Below, piece after piece: positions 25,797 through 34,715 of a stretch of 64,000 nt of DNA. Both the position numbers and the translations under genes were made by a program. Under the pieces are notes generated by a model. It was not told where the DNA came from and made no database searches. It was given only the letters and a program-made list of their open reading frames with translations. Each line of letters begins with the position of its first letter. Positions within the stretch are counted from its first letter, which is position 1. The DNA comes from Gammaproteobacteria bacterium (GTDB lineage Bacteria > Pseudomonadota > Gammaproteobacteria > Burkholderiales > Sulfuricellaceae), in contig JAHJJI010000139.1 in assembly GCA_018823025.1 (NCBI GenBank), positions 1-64,000 on the forward strand, read 5' to 3'.

Positions 25797-26019
25797 TGTC
25801 GAAAAAACGCTTGTAAGGCCCAATCTGGGCAGGGTGCCAAGAAGTGAAGCGTATTGCGCACGGAACAACGGCGAACGACGGGGTCAGCACAATTTAGGTG
25901 GCGCTGAGCTTGAACTACTCGGCGTTTTTCTGGCCAATTGCCTGATCGAGGAAATCAATCAACTCATCTGCGTGGCGCTCGGCCTCGCGAGAAGAGTCGT
26001 GGTCGCCAGCCAGGATCAG
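25797..26019. repeat. Direct repeat copy 2 (contains hydrolase 3' end)
   Basis: Matches 23089-23310 in the same orientation. It covers the last about 35 codons of the alpha/beta hydrolase and about 115 bp beyond. This is the parental copy because the coding frame is intact here. Confidence 0.85.
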
Positions 26020-26796
26020 CAAACGAACCTGGTTGCCGGACCGCCGGGCGTAAATTTCCATGGCGTCCTCGACCGGCACGGTGACGTCGTCGCTGCCGTG
26101 AATCAGCAGCACAGGGCAACGGATCTGTCGGATGGTGTGGCGCGGGGCGATGTCGCTGAAGCGGTGGCCGATGGCGTGCTGGACGTAGCGCAGCACGGGT
26201 TGGCCGAGTGGGAAATAGGGAACGTGATGCTCGGCGAGGAATCGCCGCATCATGCTTTCCGGATCGGCAAAGGCGGCAATGCTCGCCACCGCGGCCAGAT
26301 CGCGGCGGCGCGACGCGACCAGAAGTGCCGCTGCTGCACCCACCGAATGCCCCAGCGCGGCCAGCCGGGTGGCCTCCACATCGGGCTGTAACGCCAGCCA
26401 GTCGAGTGCATGCTCCAGATCTTCGGCGAAGCGCGGCAGGGAAGAAAAGCCGTCGCTATCGCTGCGGCCATGGTTGCGCGAGTCGAGAAGGAGTACGGCA
26501 TAGCCGGCATTGTGCAGCGGTTGCGCCAGCGGCAGCATCATTTCGGCATTGCCGCCCCAGCCATGCAGCACGGCCACAGCCGGAGCGGGTCCGGCAACCG
26601 GAGGCGGGACGAACCAGGCGAACAGATGTTTGTCATTCTCGGTCGGGATCGAGACTTCCCGGAACGCCAGACCGTATTGTTCCGGGCTGTTCTGTTCGAT
26701 GAGGCGTGGTGCGCGGAAGCCGATACGGACGAGCAAGGGGAAGACGGCGACCATTGCGGCAATGATCAGCAATACGGTGGTCGCCAAAATGGTCAC
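25915..26796 (-). CDS. Alpha/beta hydrolase, membrane-anchored
   Basis: A 293-residue serine hydrolase with one N-terminal membrane helix (residues 3-25). The nucleophile elbow is GHSVG (149-153, Ser151). The oxyanion region is HGWGGNAE, and the acid and base are in HGSDDVTVP and AGDHDSSRE. The substrate is unknown; the fold is shared by esterases and peptidases. A GTG start at 26796 overlaps the TGA stop of the preceding lipoprotein gene, so the much longer open frame reaching 27135, a shadow of that gene, is rejected. Its 3' end is the source of the duplicated fragment at 23.1 kb. Confidence 0.82.
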   Translation of the reverse strand: MTILATTVLLIIAAMVAVFPLLVRIGFRAPRLIEQNSPEQYGLAFREVSIPTENDKHLFAWFVPPPVAGPAPAVAVLHGWGGNAEMMLPLAQPLHNAGYAVLLLDSRNHGRSDSDGFSSLPRFAEDLEHALDWLALQPDVEATRLAALGHSVGAAAALLVASRRRDLAAVASIAAFADPESMMRRFLAEHHVPYFPLGQPVLRYVQHAIGHRFSDIAPRHTIRQIRCPVLLIHGSDDVTVPVEDAMEIYARRSGNQVRLLILAGDHDSSREAERHADELIDFLDQAIGQKNAE

Positions 26797-27197
26797 AGTG
26801 ACGGCAGCCCGTACAGCTCCAACATGAAATTGGTGAATGCCGGGGTCTTGCCGGGTTTGCCTGGGCTTTGCCGGTAGCGGGCGCGCACCTCGGCCAGTTT
26901 TTTTTGCATCAGCGATTGGGCCTCGTCCTGGTTGATGCGCTTGCGGTCGCGCTCCCCGGCAAGATGACGGTAATAGGCGAACACCTCGTCGTCGTAGGGG
27001 TTCTGGCCGATCAGATTGATGCGCTTGATGTTGAGCCGATCCGCAGCCTGCACCTTGTTGATCTTGTTTTTCTTGACCAACCCGGCCAGGTATCCCGCCT
27101 CCTGCCGCAGCGCGTCCTCCCGCGTGTCGGTCCACGGCATGGCCGCGCAGCCGGACAGGGTCACGATCAGAATGAGGGATTTTATGGTCCTGAGCAT
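26793..27197 (-). CDS. Small putative lipoprotein
   Basis: A 134-residue protein with a lipoprotein signal peptide ending in LSGC (Cys17), so probably lipid-anchored in the envelope. The mature part is charged and helical (TREDALRQEAGYLAGLVKKNKINKVQAADRLN...). I do not recognise the family. It is 9 bp downstream of the ABC exporter gene and overlaps the hydrolase start by 4 bp, suggesting a three-gene operon. Confidence 0.7.
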   Translation of the reverse strand: MLRTIKSLILIVTLSGCAAMPWTDTREDALRQEAGYLAGLVKKNKINKVQAADRLNIKRINLIGQNPYDDEVFAYYRHLAGERDRKRINQDEAQSLMQKKLAEVRARYRQSPGKPGKTPAFTNFMLELYGLPSL

Positions 27198-27206
27198 GAT
27201 GTCCGA

Positions 27207-28985
27207 TCAGTGTTGAAGCCGCCCATACAACCGGCTGTAAAGCCCATCACCCTTGATCAGTTCCTCGTGCACACCTTCCTCGATGATATGGCCGTCGTCG
27301 AAGACATAGGCCCGGTCGGCCTGTTTTACTGCGGAGAGGCGGTGGGCGATGATCAAGGTGGTGCGGTTTTTCAGAAACGAGCGTAGCGCGTCATGCAGTT
27401 TCGCCTCGGTTTCTGCGTCGAGCGCCGAGGTGGCCTCGTCCAGGATGACGACTTGAGGGTCGGACAACACCATGCGCGCGATCGCCAGGCGCTGGCGCTG
27501 GCCGCCGGAGAGGCGCACGCCCTGGCGGCCGACGATGGTGTCGAGGTCGTGCGGCAACTCGCGCACGGTATCGGCCAGCTGCGCCACTTCCAGCGCCTGC
27601 CATAGTTGTTCGTCGGTGAGTTCGCGTCCCAGAGTCAGGTTCATGCGCACGGTATCGTTGAATAGTGCCGGATGTTGCAGCACGGTGGCGACGTGGCTGC
27701 GTACCACTTCCATGCCGATTTCGGTCATCGGCACGCCATCGAAATTCACCGTGCCTGAGTCGGGTGGATAGAGACCGAGGATCACCTGCACCAGGGTTGA
27801 CTTGCCGCCGCCGGAAGCACCTACCAGCGCCACTTTTTCTCCCGGCTGGATGGTCAGGCTGACGCCGTTGAGCACTGGCGTTTCACCATAGCTGAAGCAG
27901 ACGTTCTCCACCTCGACGCCGACCGTGTTTTTGCCGGCGAAGGGATTCTTCAGGTGAGGATAATGCGGCTCTTCCTTCAGTTCGAGCAGGCGGTTGATGC
28001 GCCCCAGAGCGGCCTTGGCAGCGTAAAAAGCGTACTGGATGCCGAGGATTTCCTGCACCGGACCCATCATGAACCAGAGGTAGCCGAACACTGCCATCAT
28101 CTGGCCGATGCTGAGATTGGAATACACCACCATCAGCATGCTGATGGCGCGGAATACGTCGAAGCCGAACAGAAATACCATGAACGACAGCCGTCCGGCT
28201 GCATCGCTTTTCCATGAGAAGGCGGCGGCATGGGTGCGGATGTCGCGCGCCGTGTCTATTACCCGGCTAATGTAGTGGCGTTCGCGGTTGATGGCGCGGA
28301 TTTGCTGGATGGCATCCAGGGTTTCGGTGAGCGCCTGCTGGAACAGTTCGAAGGCATTGTTTTCACGCTTTTTCAAATCCTTCACGCGCTTGCCCAGCAC
28401 CGTGGTGAAATAGATCACCGCCGGATTGAGCAGCAGGATGAACAGCGCCAGCTGCCAGTGCATCCACAGCAGGATGATGGCGGTGCCAATGATGGTCAGC
28501 AGCGCCACCAGAAATTTGGACACCGAGGTGCCGATGAAATTGTCCACCGCATCGAGGTCTTTGACGAAGTGGGAAGCGACTGCACCGCTGCCCAGCGTTT
28601 CGTACTCCGACATGGCGATGCGGCTCAAACGCAGCAGCATCTGCTCGCGCATGCGGAAGACCACATCCTTGGCAATCAAGGTGAAGCTGCGGCCTTGCCA
28701 TACGCTCAGGATCAGCGCTGTCAGCCGCAGCACCAGCGTCAGCGCCAGTACCCCGCCGATATACAGTGTCGGTCCGTGCCAAGTGGGGGCGAAATGGCCG
28801 TTCAGCCATGCCACCATTCGACCGGGTTGGTGCAACAGCACTTCGTCCACCAGCAGCGGCATCAGAAGCGGAATCGGTACGCTCGCCACCACTGCCAGGA
28901 TGGCGACGATATGGGCGATGATCAGATCCTTCTTATGCTCGCGGACGATGCCGAGGATGGAGGGCCAGGTATAGGCGGCAGACAT
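27207..28985 (-). CDS. ABC exporter, fused membrane and ATPase domains
   Basis: A 592-residue half-transporter of the MsbA/MDR type. Six membrane helices lie in residues 20-310, followed by the ATPase: Walker A GASGGGKST (389-397), signature LSGGQ (492-496), Walker B VVILDEATSALD (512-523) and the switch histidine in IIAHRLS. It should act as a homodimer exporting a lipid, peptide or drug; the substrate cannot be read. The lipoprotein and hydrolase genes follow on the same strand. An inverted-repeat element lies upstream (29040-29107). Confidence 0.9.
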   Translation of the reverse strand: MSAAYTWPSILGIVREHKKDLIIAHIVAILAVVASVPIPLLMPLLVDEVLLHQPGRMVAWLNGHFAPTWHGPTLYIGGVLALTLVLRLTALILSVWQGRSFTLIAKDVVFRMREQMLLRLSRIAMSEYETLGSGAVASHFVKDLDAVDNFIGTSVSKFLVALLTIIGTAIILLWMHWQLALFILLLNPAVIYFTTVLGKRVKDLKKRENNAFELFQQALTETLDAIQQIRAINRERHYISRVIDTARDIRTHAAAFSWKSDAAGRLSFMVFLFGFDVFRAISMLMVVYSNLSIGQMMAVFGYLWFMMGPVQEILGIQYAFYAAKAALGRINRLLELKEEPHYPHLKNPFAGKNTVGVEVENVCFSYGETPVLNGVSLTIQPGEKVALVGASGGGKSTLVQVILGLYPPDSGTVNFDGVPMTEIGMEVVRSHVATVLQHPALFNDTVRMNLTLGRELTDEQLWQALEVAQLADTVRELPHDLDTIVGRQGVRLSGGQRQRLAIARMVLSDPQVVILDEATSALDAETEAKLHDALRSFLKNRTTLIIAHRLSAVKQADRAYVFDDGHIIEEGVHEELIKGDGLYSRLYGRLQH

Positions 28986-29039
28986 CGGTTATTTCAAGTT
29001 CTGTTTCAAAGAAGCAACTTCCTTATGTAAAAACTTTCT

Positions 29040-29107
29040 ACCGCAAAGGACGCAAAGGTTCGCGAAGGACGTCTTAAGACCTTGCTTTCCTTTGCGTCCT
29101 TTGCGGT
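29040..29107. repeat. Inverted-repeat element, copy A
   Basis: Perfect 19-bp arms, ACCGCAAAGGACGCAAAGG and its complement, enclosing about 30 bp. Related copies lie at 37601-37732 and 47627-47732. Found only between genes. Confidence 0.85.
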
Positions 29108-29134
29108 TAATCGGCTTTTGCTTTAGAACCGGTA

Positions 29135-29701
29135 TTACGGTAGCAGCTTAACATCCTCGATCACCACATTCTCCATCGGCACATCCGAGGGCAGGGGATC
29201 GCGTGGCCCGGTTTTGACCTTGGAAATTTTCATCACCACGTCCTGACCTTTCACCACCTTGCCGAACACTGCGTAGCCCCAGCCTTGCATTTTGGGAACG
29301 GTATGGTCGAGGAAGGCGTTATCCTTCACGTTGATGAAGAACTGCGCCTTGGCGGAATGCGGGTCATTGGTGCGTGCCATGGCGATGGTGTAAGTCTCGT
29401 TTTTCAGGCCATTGGTGGCCTCGTTCCGGATCGGGTAAAAAGTTTCCTTTTCCATTAGCTTGGTATCGAAACCGCCGCCCTGGATCATGAAGTTATCGAT
29501 CACGCGGTGGAATACCGTACCTTTGTAGAAGCCGCCCTTGACGTATTTGAGGAAGTTTTCGACCGTCTTCGGCGACTTGTCCGGGTAGAGTTCGAGGGTG
29601 AAGCTGCCAAGATTGGTTTTCATCTCTACCATGGGATTGGCGGCGTAAACATTCAGGCTGAGCAGCAGCCCGAAAACGAGGGTAATCAGGCGTATTTTCA
29701 T
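29135..29701 (-). CDS. Periplasmic cyclophilin-type peptidyl-prolyl isomerase
   Basis: A 188-residue cyclophilin similar to PpiA. A Sec signal peptide (LITLVFGLLLSLNVYA) directs it to the periplasm, where it speeds cis-trans isomerisation of proline bonds during folding. Core motifs FHRVIDNFMIQGGGF and NDPHSAKAQFFINVKDNAFLD are typical of bacterial cyclophilins, including the active-site Arg in FHRVI. Lies 31 bp after the M48 protease gene on the same strand and may share its transcript, giving an envelope quality-control group. Confidence 0.92.
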   Translation of the reverse strand: MKIRLITLVFGLLLSLNVYAANPMVEMKTNLGSFTLELYPDKSPKTVENFLKYVKGGFYKGTVFHRVIDNFMIQGGGFDTKLMEKETFYPIRNEATNGLKNETYTIAMARTNDPHSAKAQFFINVKDNAFLDHTVPKMQGWGYAVFGKVVKGQDVVMKISKVKTGPRDPLPSDVPMENVVIEDVKLLP

Positions 29702-29732
29702 TGATTTTCTCTCCAGAGTTGGTTGAAAAAAG

Positions 29733-30575
29733 TTAAGGCTTCAGGCGGTAGAAGCGATTGTCCAGGGTCAGCCCCTTCAACCCGTCGAAACGGCTTCCTA
29801 CCGCATCGCCGAGTTTGCTCAGACGTTCGTCGGGGTGGGGGTGGGTCTTGAACAGCAGCGCCACACTGCCACTGTTGCCGGTAGCAGAATGGCCGATTTC
29901 CTGCAGAACTTCAGGCAGGCCGAAGGCGTCGTAGCCGGCGCGCGCCGCCAGAACCACGGCGATGCGGTCGGCTTCGAATTCGGCGTTCTTGTCGAGCGAG
30001 CGCGAGACGATCTCCGCGCCGCTGCCGATCAGGTTGTGGATTTTTTCGTCGCCGCCCACCTGCTTCGCCAGCAGTTTACCGCCCAGATCTACCAGCTTGC
30101 TTTGCTGCAGGATTTTCAGGTGGTGCTTGCGGATGACGTGGCCGATTTCGTGCGCCAGCACGCCCGCCAGTTCAGCTTCGTTGTCGAGCAGTTGGTACAG
30201 CCCGCGGGTGACGAAGATGTAGCCGCCGGGCGCAGCGAAGGCATTGATGTCTTTCGATTCGATCACGCCGAAGTGCCAGGCGAGATCGGGCCGTTCGCTT
30301 TGGCTGGCGACCCAGCGACCGACATTGTTGATGTATTTCTGTAGCTGCGGGTCTTTCACCAGCGGCGCAGCGCCGAGCAGGCTGCCGGCAATCTGGCGGC
30401 CGATGGCGGTTTCTTCCTCCTCGGAATACCCGCCCAGCTCCGCTGACTTGCCCGGTTTTTGTAACGCCTCCGCCGCATTTCTCAGCTCCTGGCCGAGATT
30501 GAAGCCGTGTGCGGCACCGAGGCACAGCAGCAGTCCAAGCCCGGTCAGCCCTCTGATGACTATCATGCGGTTCAT
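29733..30575 (-). CDS. M48-family metalloprotease
   Basis: A 280-residue periplasmic zinc protease of family M48 (BepA/LoiP-like). The signal peptide lies within the first 24 residues (GLTGLGLLLCLGAAHG). The zinc site is HEIGH (142-146), with the third ligand in NAEFEADRIAV. Without the TPR domain of BepA it is closer to YggG/LoiP. Relatives cut misfolded outer-membrane proteins, and a similar role is inferred. Its start overlaps the SH3-protein stop by ATGA. Confidence 0.88.
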   Translation of the reverse strand: MNRMIVIRGLTGLGLLLCLGAAHGFNLGQELRNAAEALQKPGKSAELGGYSEEEETAIGRQIAGSLLGAAPLVKDPQLQKYINNVGRWVASQSERPDLAWHFGVIESKDINAFAAPGGYIFVTRGLYQLLDNEAELAGVLAHEIGHVIRKHHLKILQQSKLVDLGGKLLAKQVGGDEKIHNLIGSGAEIVSRSLDKNAEFEADRIAVVLAARAGYDAFGLPEVLQEIGHSATGNSGSVALLFKTHPHPDERLSKLGDAVGSRFDGLKGLTLDNRFYRLKP

Positions 30576-31099
30576 GGCTGTTCTCCTTCAGCCGGGTCGG
30601 GCAGGTAATCCAGCTTGCGCGCCGTCAGTTTGCCTTTGGCTGCGAATTTTTTCGCCTCCGCCCGGCTGGTGAGGCTGGATTCAGCCAGCTTCAGTTCAGT
30701 TTCGTTGTATTTGGCGGCCTTGAGTTCTTCCTCGTTGAGGCCGCGGATGCCTGTGGTGGCGACTACCCGCCCAGTCCCGGCCCGGCCCGAAGCGAGGCCG
30801 GCCAGTCCAGCGATTTCACTGCCTGTCGAGGCCTTGCGCGATACGCCGCGGCGGATGCTGAGCATGCGCACCCAGCCGTTGCCCCGGGCGCTTTTTACCT
30901 GGAACCAGCCGCCGTCCTTCTTCAGGATCTCCACCTTGTCGCCGGCAGTCAGTTTGCCGACGGTTTTTGCGTCACGGAACGGTTCAGCTTTCAGTTCATC
31001 GGCCTTGACTGCGGCGCTGCCCTCGCCGGCGTGGGCGATGGGTGCTGCCAGCAGAACGGCGGCCAGCAGTATATGAAGATAGCGTGTCGAGTGCATCAT
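30572..31099 (-). CDS. Bacterial SH3-domain exported protein
   Basis: A 175-residue protein with a Sec signal peptide (HILLAAVLLAAPIAHA) and an SH3b domain: VKADELKAEPFRDAKTVGKLTAGDKVEILKKDGGWFQVKSARGNGWV. SH3b domains commonly bind peptidoglycan. The C-terminal half is low-complexity with helices rich in Lys, Ala and Glu. It overlaps both the upstream CHASE2 gene and the downstream M48 protease by 4 bp, which argues for a single function in the envelope. Confidence 0.8.
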   Translation of the reverse strand: MMHSTRYLHILLAAVLLAAPIAHAGEGSAAVKADELKAEPFRDAKTVGKLTAGDKVEILKKDGGWFQVKSARGNGWVRMLSIRRGVSRKASTGSEIAGLAGLASGRAGTGRVVATTGIRGLNEEELKAAKYNETELKLAESSLTSRAEAKKFAAKGKLTARKLDYLPDPAEGEQP

Positions 31100-32805
31100 G
31101 ATTTCCTTTTTTCCGTCTCTTTCCAGCGTAGCAGTGTTTCTGCGAACAGTGTGCGCCAGCTGTCAGGTGCTTGCTCTCCGCCGGTAATCGACCCTTCGTG
31201 GACGAACCAGTTCACCTCATTATCCGCAGTTGCAGCGTGTTTTTGCAAGAGAGATCCGGCCACTTGTACGATCGTGTTGATGTCACGGACGATGCGTAGC
31301 CGATTGTCCTCGTCATCTGCCGGGCGTAGCCAGGAAATTGCCAGGGTGTTCTCAAACAGATTCCAGATACCTTTTTGCCGGCCATTCAGGATCTCCACGC
31401 TCTTTGCTGCACTGCCGGTTTTTTCCAGTTGCCTGCGGATTGTTTCGCGCGCGCCTTCGCTCAGAGTATCTGCCTTTACTCCAAGGCGGATCAGCATCAG
31501 CACGCCATGAAGTTCTCCGTCGCGCTCCTGCGAAGTCCGTACCGTGCTTTTCTCCAGCGCCCTGCCGGTAGCGAAGGCGTACATCCGGGCGAAAGTGAAG
31601 TAGGCCAGACCGAGGGTGACCGGGCCGGTCAGGTTGATGTAGGTGGTGGTGAAGTTGATACTGGCGTAGGAGACGGCCAGAAGAATGAACTGCGAAGCGC
31701 CGAACATCCTGTCGAATTTGTCCTGGCCAACGCTGCGGTAGAACCCCCAGGCAGTCGCCCACACAATGGAGAGCGTCAGCAGCAGGTAGGCGATGCGGGC
31801 ATCGGGGAAGCGCAGGTAGTCACCGTGCTTGAAATTGTCGATGGCGGTGGCGAGAATTTCCACACCGGGATGCATGCGGCTGAGCGGCGTCGGCTTGATA
31901 TCGAACAGGCTGGGTGCGGTCGAACCGATGATCACGATCTTGCCGGTGAATTCGTCTGCCGGACGCTGTTTGTTTTTGCTGGTCAGATCAGCAAAAACGT
32001 CACTGAAGCTTACCGAGTGGTAGGTAAATGGTCTGCCGCGCCAGTTGAGCAGCACCCGCTGCGCCTCGGGCTGGGGAAACTTCAGTTGCTGGGCAATCCG
32101 TAGCGGCAGAGAGGGGATTTTCCAGCCGTAATCGTCGCGGTAAACCGGGTACTGGCGGGCGATACCATCGGTATCTGGGTAGATATTGTGCAGCCCGAGC
32201 CGGCCGCCATCCAGTATCGCTTTGAAGTGCGGCAGCACCATCGCCACCGTGGCATCGCGCTGTGCCTCGTCGCCCAGCGCAACCACGCCCGGTATCATGG
32301 CTGGCTTGATCTGGCTCAGGGCGTCGTCGGCCGGGTCAAGCCGCAGCATCGGGAAAAAAGTGTTGCTGGTGGCGGCGATGGCGGCATCGAAATAGGCGTC
32401 GCTGTCCGGGTTGTACACATCCGGGTCGCTGAACAGAATATCGAACACGATGGCTTTGGGTCGCTGCTTTTCGATCTGTTCGACAAACTCTCCCAGTACC
32501 TGTCGCGGCCACGGCCAGCGGCCGTAGTCTTTCGCCATCGCGGCCAGGCTCGCCTCGTTGATGTCGATGATGACGATATCGGGGTCGGGCTTGGGCACGA
32601 CAACGCGGTAACGCACCATCATGTCGAACGCCGTCTGCTTCATGTCGGTAGCGAGATGCAGAAACAGCGCGTCGACCGTGATCAGGAGGGTAAAAATTCC
32701 GGCCAGATAGAGATAGAAGCTGCGCTTCCATTTTTTCGCCAGCAAGGCGGAAAGGCGGATTCGGGTGCTTCTCAACCAGTGTGAAAGGGAGTCGATCAGG
32801 TTCAT
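31096..32805 (-). CDS. CHASE2-domain membrane protein without output enzyme
   Basis: A 569-residue protein: one N-terminal membrane helix (about 30-52), a periplasmic CHASE2 sensor domain (about 60-345, with VIIDINEASLAAM and FTGKIVIIGSTAPSLFDIKPTP), then three membrane helices (about 345-430). CHASE2 proteins normally end in a cyclase, kinase or phosphatase domain; here the cytoplasmic 150 residues match none that I know. The tail is helical and charged. It is followed, with overlaps, by the SH3 and M48 protease genes, so sensing may be tied to cell-wall or outer-membrane maintenance (inference). Confidence 0.8.
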   Translation of the reverse strand: MNLIDSLSHWLRSTRIRLSALLAKKWKRSFYLYLAGIFTLLITVDALFLHLATDMKQTAFDMMVRYRVVVPKPDPDIVIIDINEASLAAMAKDYGRWPWPRQVLGEFVEQIEKQRPKAIVFDILFSDPDVYNPDSDAYFDAAIAATSNTFFPMLRLDPADDALSQIKPAMIPGVVALGDEAQRDATVAMVLPHFKAILDGGRLGLHNIYPDTDGIARQYPVYRDDYGWKIPSLPLRIAQQLKFPQPEAQRVLLNWRGRPFTYHSVSFSDVFADLTSKNKQRPADEFTGKIVIIGSTAPSLFDIKPTPLSRMHPGVEILATAIDNFKHGDYLRFPDARIAYLLLTLSIVWATAWGFYRSVGQDKFDRMFGASQFILLAVSYASINFTTTYINLTGPVTLGLAYFTFARMYAFATGRALEKSTVRTSQERDGELHGVLMLIRLGVKADTLSEGARETIRRQLEKTGSAAKSVEILNGRQKGIWNLFENTLAISWLRPADDEDNRLRIVRDINTIVQVAGSLLQKHAATADNEVNWFVHEGSITGGEQAPDSWRTLFAETLLRWKETEKRKS

Positions 32806-33141
32806 TGTCAGGCTGAGCTAATCAGGAGGCATCATTATGCCCCATAGCCAGTGCATAGCCCATGCTGGTCCATGGGTTTCCAGCGCCAAGCTGTTTTCTT
32901 GCACTATTTTTCGCATGGTCTACCTTGATAAATGGGTTAGGTAGAAGTTTTATTGGAAAGATCGATCTGCCCCGTTTACAAAACAGGGGCAAGTCGTCCG
33001 ATTATATGTCGCCTGACCACACACAGGAGCCAATGGCTGTATATCGGACTTGTTTCAGCCTGTGGCTATTTCTAGCAGCAGAGGTTACGGCTTGGGCTTT
33101 TCCTTGGCCAGTCCCTCAAATTTGGTACGTCAGGGGGTTAT
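32806..33141. other. Intergenic region, nothing identified
   Basis: 336 bp between divergent genes. The open frame 32862-33200 has no ribosome site and overlaps the start of the DUF995 gene, so I do not call it. No repeat or structural RNA seen. Confidence 0.5.
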
Positions 33142-33576
33142 ATGCTTCGCTCTATCCTTGTATCTGTTTTGCTCACATTTTCCTTGGCTGCTCAAGCTGA
33201 TGGCTTGGTTCTAAATGATCTTAAGGCGCAGAACGGGGTTCAGCTGTCTGCAGACGAGCTAAAGCAGCTTATGCCGAATGCCAAAGTCGTCAGTCATTCC
33301 AAGGAAGGGAGCACTCGCCGTTGGACGAACGAACCCGGTGGCAAGTTCGTGGCTTCAAGTGATGTTCGTCGTGATATCAGCAAGCTGGGGAGGTCATCAA
33401 ACGGTCAAGGCACATGGCATGTTGGTGACAATGGAACTTATTGCGTTTCGCTTGATTGGCCTAAACGATCTGAAAATTGGTGCCGGTACATGTTCAAGGT
33501 AGGTGAGAAATATTACGGCGTTAAAACTGTCAGCGATGGAGCAACAATCGCGCATGAGTTTGAGTTTTCAAAATAA
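33142..33576 (+). CDS. Secreted DUF995 protein
   Basis: A 144-residue protein with a Sec signal peptide (MLRSILVSVLLTFSLAAQA). The mature domain matches DUF995: GTWHVGDNGTYCVSLDWPK...ENWCRYMFKVGEKYYGV, with two cysteines that probably form a disulfide. DUF995 is a small beta-rich extracytoplasmic domain of unknown function. A GGGGG-rich stretch precedes the ATG as a weak ribosome site. Transcribed alone. Confidence 0.75.
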   Translation: MLRSILVSVLLTFSLAAQADGLVLNDLKAQNGVQLSADELKQLMPNAKVVSHSKEGSTRRWTNEPGGKFVASSDVRRDISKLGRSSNGQGTWHVGDNGTYCVSLDWPKRSENWCRYMFKVGEKYYGVKTVSDGATIAHEFEFSK

Positions 33577-33632
33577 CGCCTGACATTTATGTAGCCCTCG
33601 CTTATCGATGGGCAATAGAATAAACCGTTGTG

Positions 33633-34187
33633 CTAGCCCAGAAATGCTTCCTTCGAAGCTAGATACTCGATTTCCTTGGGAGTGCTTTCCCGCCCAAGTA
33701 TGCCGTTGCGATGAGGAAAGCGACCGTATTTCCGGATCAGTTCCCGATGATGTTGCGCAAAACGCAGGTTGCTTTCGAGCTTCGCCGCTGCAAACAGCTG
33801 GACTGAAAGATCTTGGTCGGCAAGGTTCTCGCTGTGCATCAACGGCATGTACAGAAAGGCCAAGTGCTCTGCCGGCAAGTGCAGGTTATAGCCTTGGCCG
33901 ATAGCGTGCTTGGCAATTTCGACCGCCTGTTGCTCGGTGCTGAAGCTCTCCGCCTTGCCGCGAAACATGTTCAGCGGCAACTGGTCGAGCACGATGATCA
34001 AGGCCAGGCAGCCCTCGGGCATCTCTTTCCAGCCGTCGAGTTCCCCTGTGGCGGCTTTGCGCCACAACGCCTCGAATTTCTCCCGTATCTCATCATCCAG
34101 TGCCGGTGTGGATGAAAACCAGCGGCTTTGCATTTCCTTCGAGTACCAGAAGTCGAGAATGTTTTGGGGGCTTATCTGACTAGACAT
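33633..34187 (-). CDS. DUF924 family protein
   Basis: A 184-residue cytoplasmic protein of DUF924, an all-helical family with TPR-like packing and no established activity. Family motifs visible are ILDFWYS, RWF, LALIIVLDQLPLNMFRGKAESFSTE and FLYMPLMHSENLADQDLSVQLF. The ATG at 34187 matches the family N-terminus; the frame also has a GTG six codons earlier. Neither start has a strong Shine-Dalgarno. Confidence 0.85.
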   Translation of the reverse strand: MSSQISPQNILDFWYSKEMQSRWFSSTPALDDEIREKFEALWRKAATGELDGWKEMPEGCLALIIVLDQLPLNMFRGKAESFSTEQQAVEIAKHAIGQGYNLHLPAEHLAFLYMPLMHSENLADQDLSVQLFAAAKLESNLRFAQHHRELIRKYGRFPHRNGILGRESTPKEIEYLASKEAFLG

Positions 34188-34232
34188 TTTTTCTGCATTC
34201 TTCACCCCGGATGTTTCTCGGTCTCGGTGTTT

Positions 34233-34523
34233 TCATTTCAGCGGCGAAGTAAATTGTTTCTGATCAACGACTTCCCCTATGGCTTTGCCTGGTCTGACTT
34301 TGCCCTGATACCGGAGATAGTATCCATCAGGAATCCGGCCAACGGGGGGTGTTGAAACCCACTCCCAGAGATAGCCCTCTTTTGTGTCGATGATGACGAC
34401 TGACTGTGATATGTCATTGTTGGCCCTGGGGAGCGGAATGGCCTGGTATCGTCCAACCTCATCTGCTGCACTCGCCGCATGCGCGGCAATCGACAATAGA
34501 ACTGCGACCGATAAATTTCGCAT
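34233..34523 (-). CDS. Small secreted hypothetical protein
   Basis: A 96-residue protein with a signal peptide (MRNLSVAVLLSIAAHAASA) and a mature part of about 75 residues (VGRYQAIPLP...SVVIIDTKEGYLWEWVSTPP...GYYLRYQGKV), probably a beta-rich fold with no cysteine. Family not recognised. The ATG at 34523 has GGGAGG five bases upstream, so the longer open frame from 34652 is rejected. Lies 45 bp upstream of the DUF924 gene on the same strand. Confidence 0.7.
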   Translation of the reverse strand: MRNLSVAVLLSIAAHAASAADEVGRYQAIPLPRANNDISQSVVIIDTKEGYLWEWVSTPPVGRIPDGYYLRYQGKVRPGKAIGEVVDQKQFTSPLK

Positions 34524-34715
34524 ACATCCTCCCTGATTTGAAACAGGCATCATGAATCCGCCTATTTGGACCAACATCCACATGGATTCAGCAGGTCGCT
34601 GAATACGGCTTCTCTCAGTAAACCAGAACAACCCGTGCGCAAAAAATTCCATGTCGTTTGGGTTTAACGCGTTTATTTCTTTCCCGGCAAGCGACCGGTT
34701 GCTACCATGGGCAGC

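Larger units (their letters stand above)
25423..25914. other. Intergenic region upstream of the minus-strand PEP-CTERM gene
   Basis: Holds the -24/-12 promoter (25557-25572), a GTGTCG box (25670-25687) and the start of direct repeat copy 2. On the minus strand, 25773-25688 reads a short frame (IYTLQFAWFLASIVGMVAE, then LLISPKYHI and stop). It looks like the last transmembrane helix of a lost membrane protein; there is no start codon. The motif GGGGTCAGACCC lies at its upstream end. Confidence 0.45.

Noticed and set aside
25789-26391. 200-codon plus-strand frame starting in the direct repeat
   Set aside because: Antisense to the intact hydrolase, which has full catalytic motifs.
32862-33200. 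112-codon open frame before the DUF995 gene
   Set aside because: No Shine-Dalgarno, overlaps the DUF995 start, and composition is unlike the neighbouring genes.
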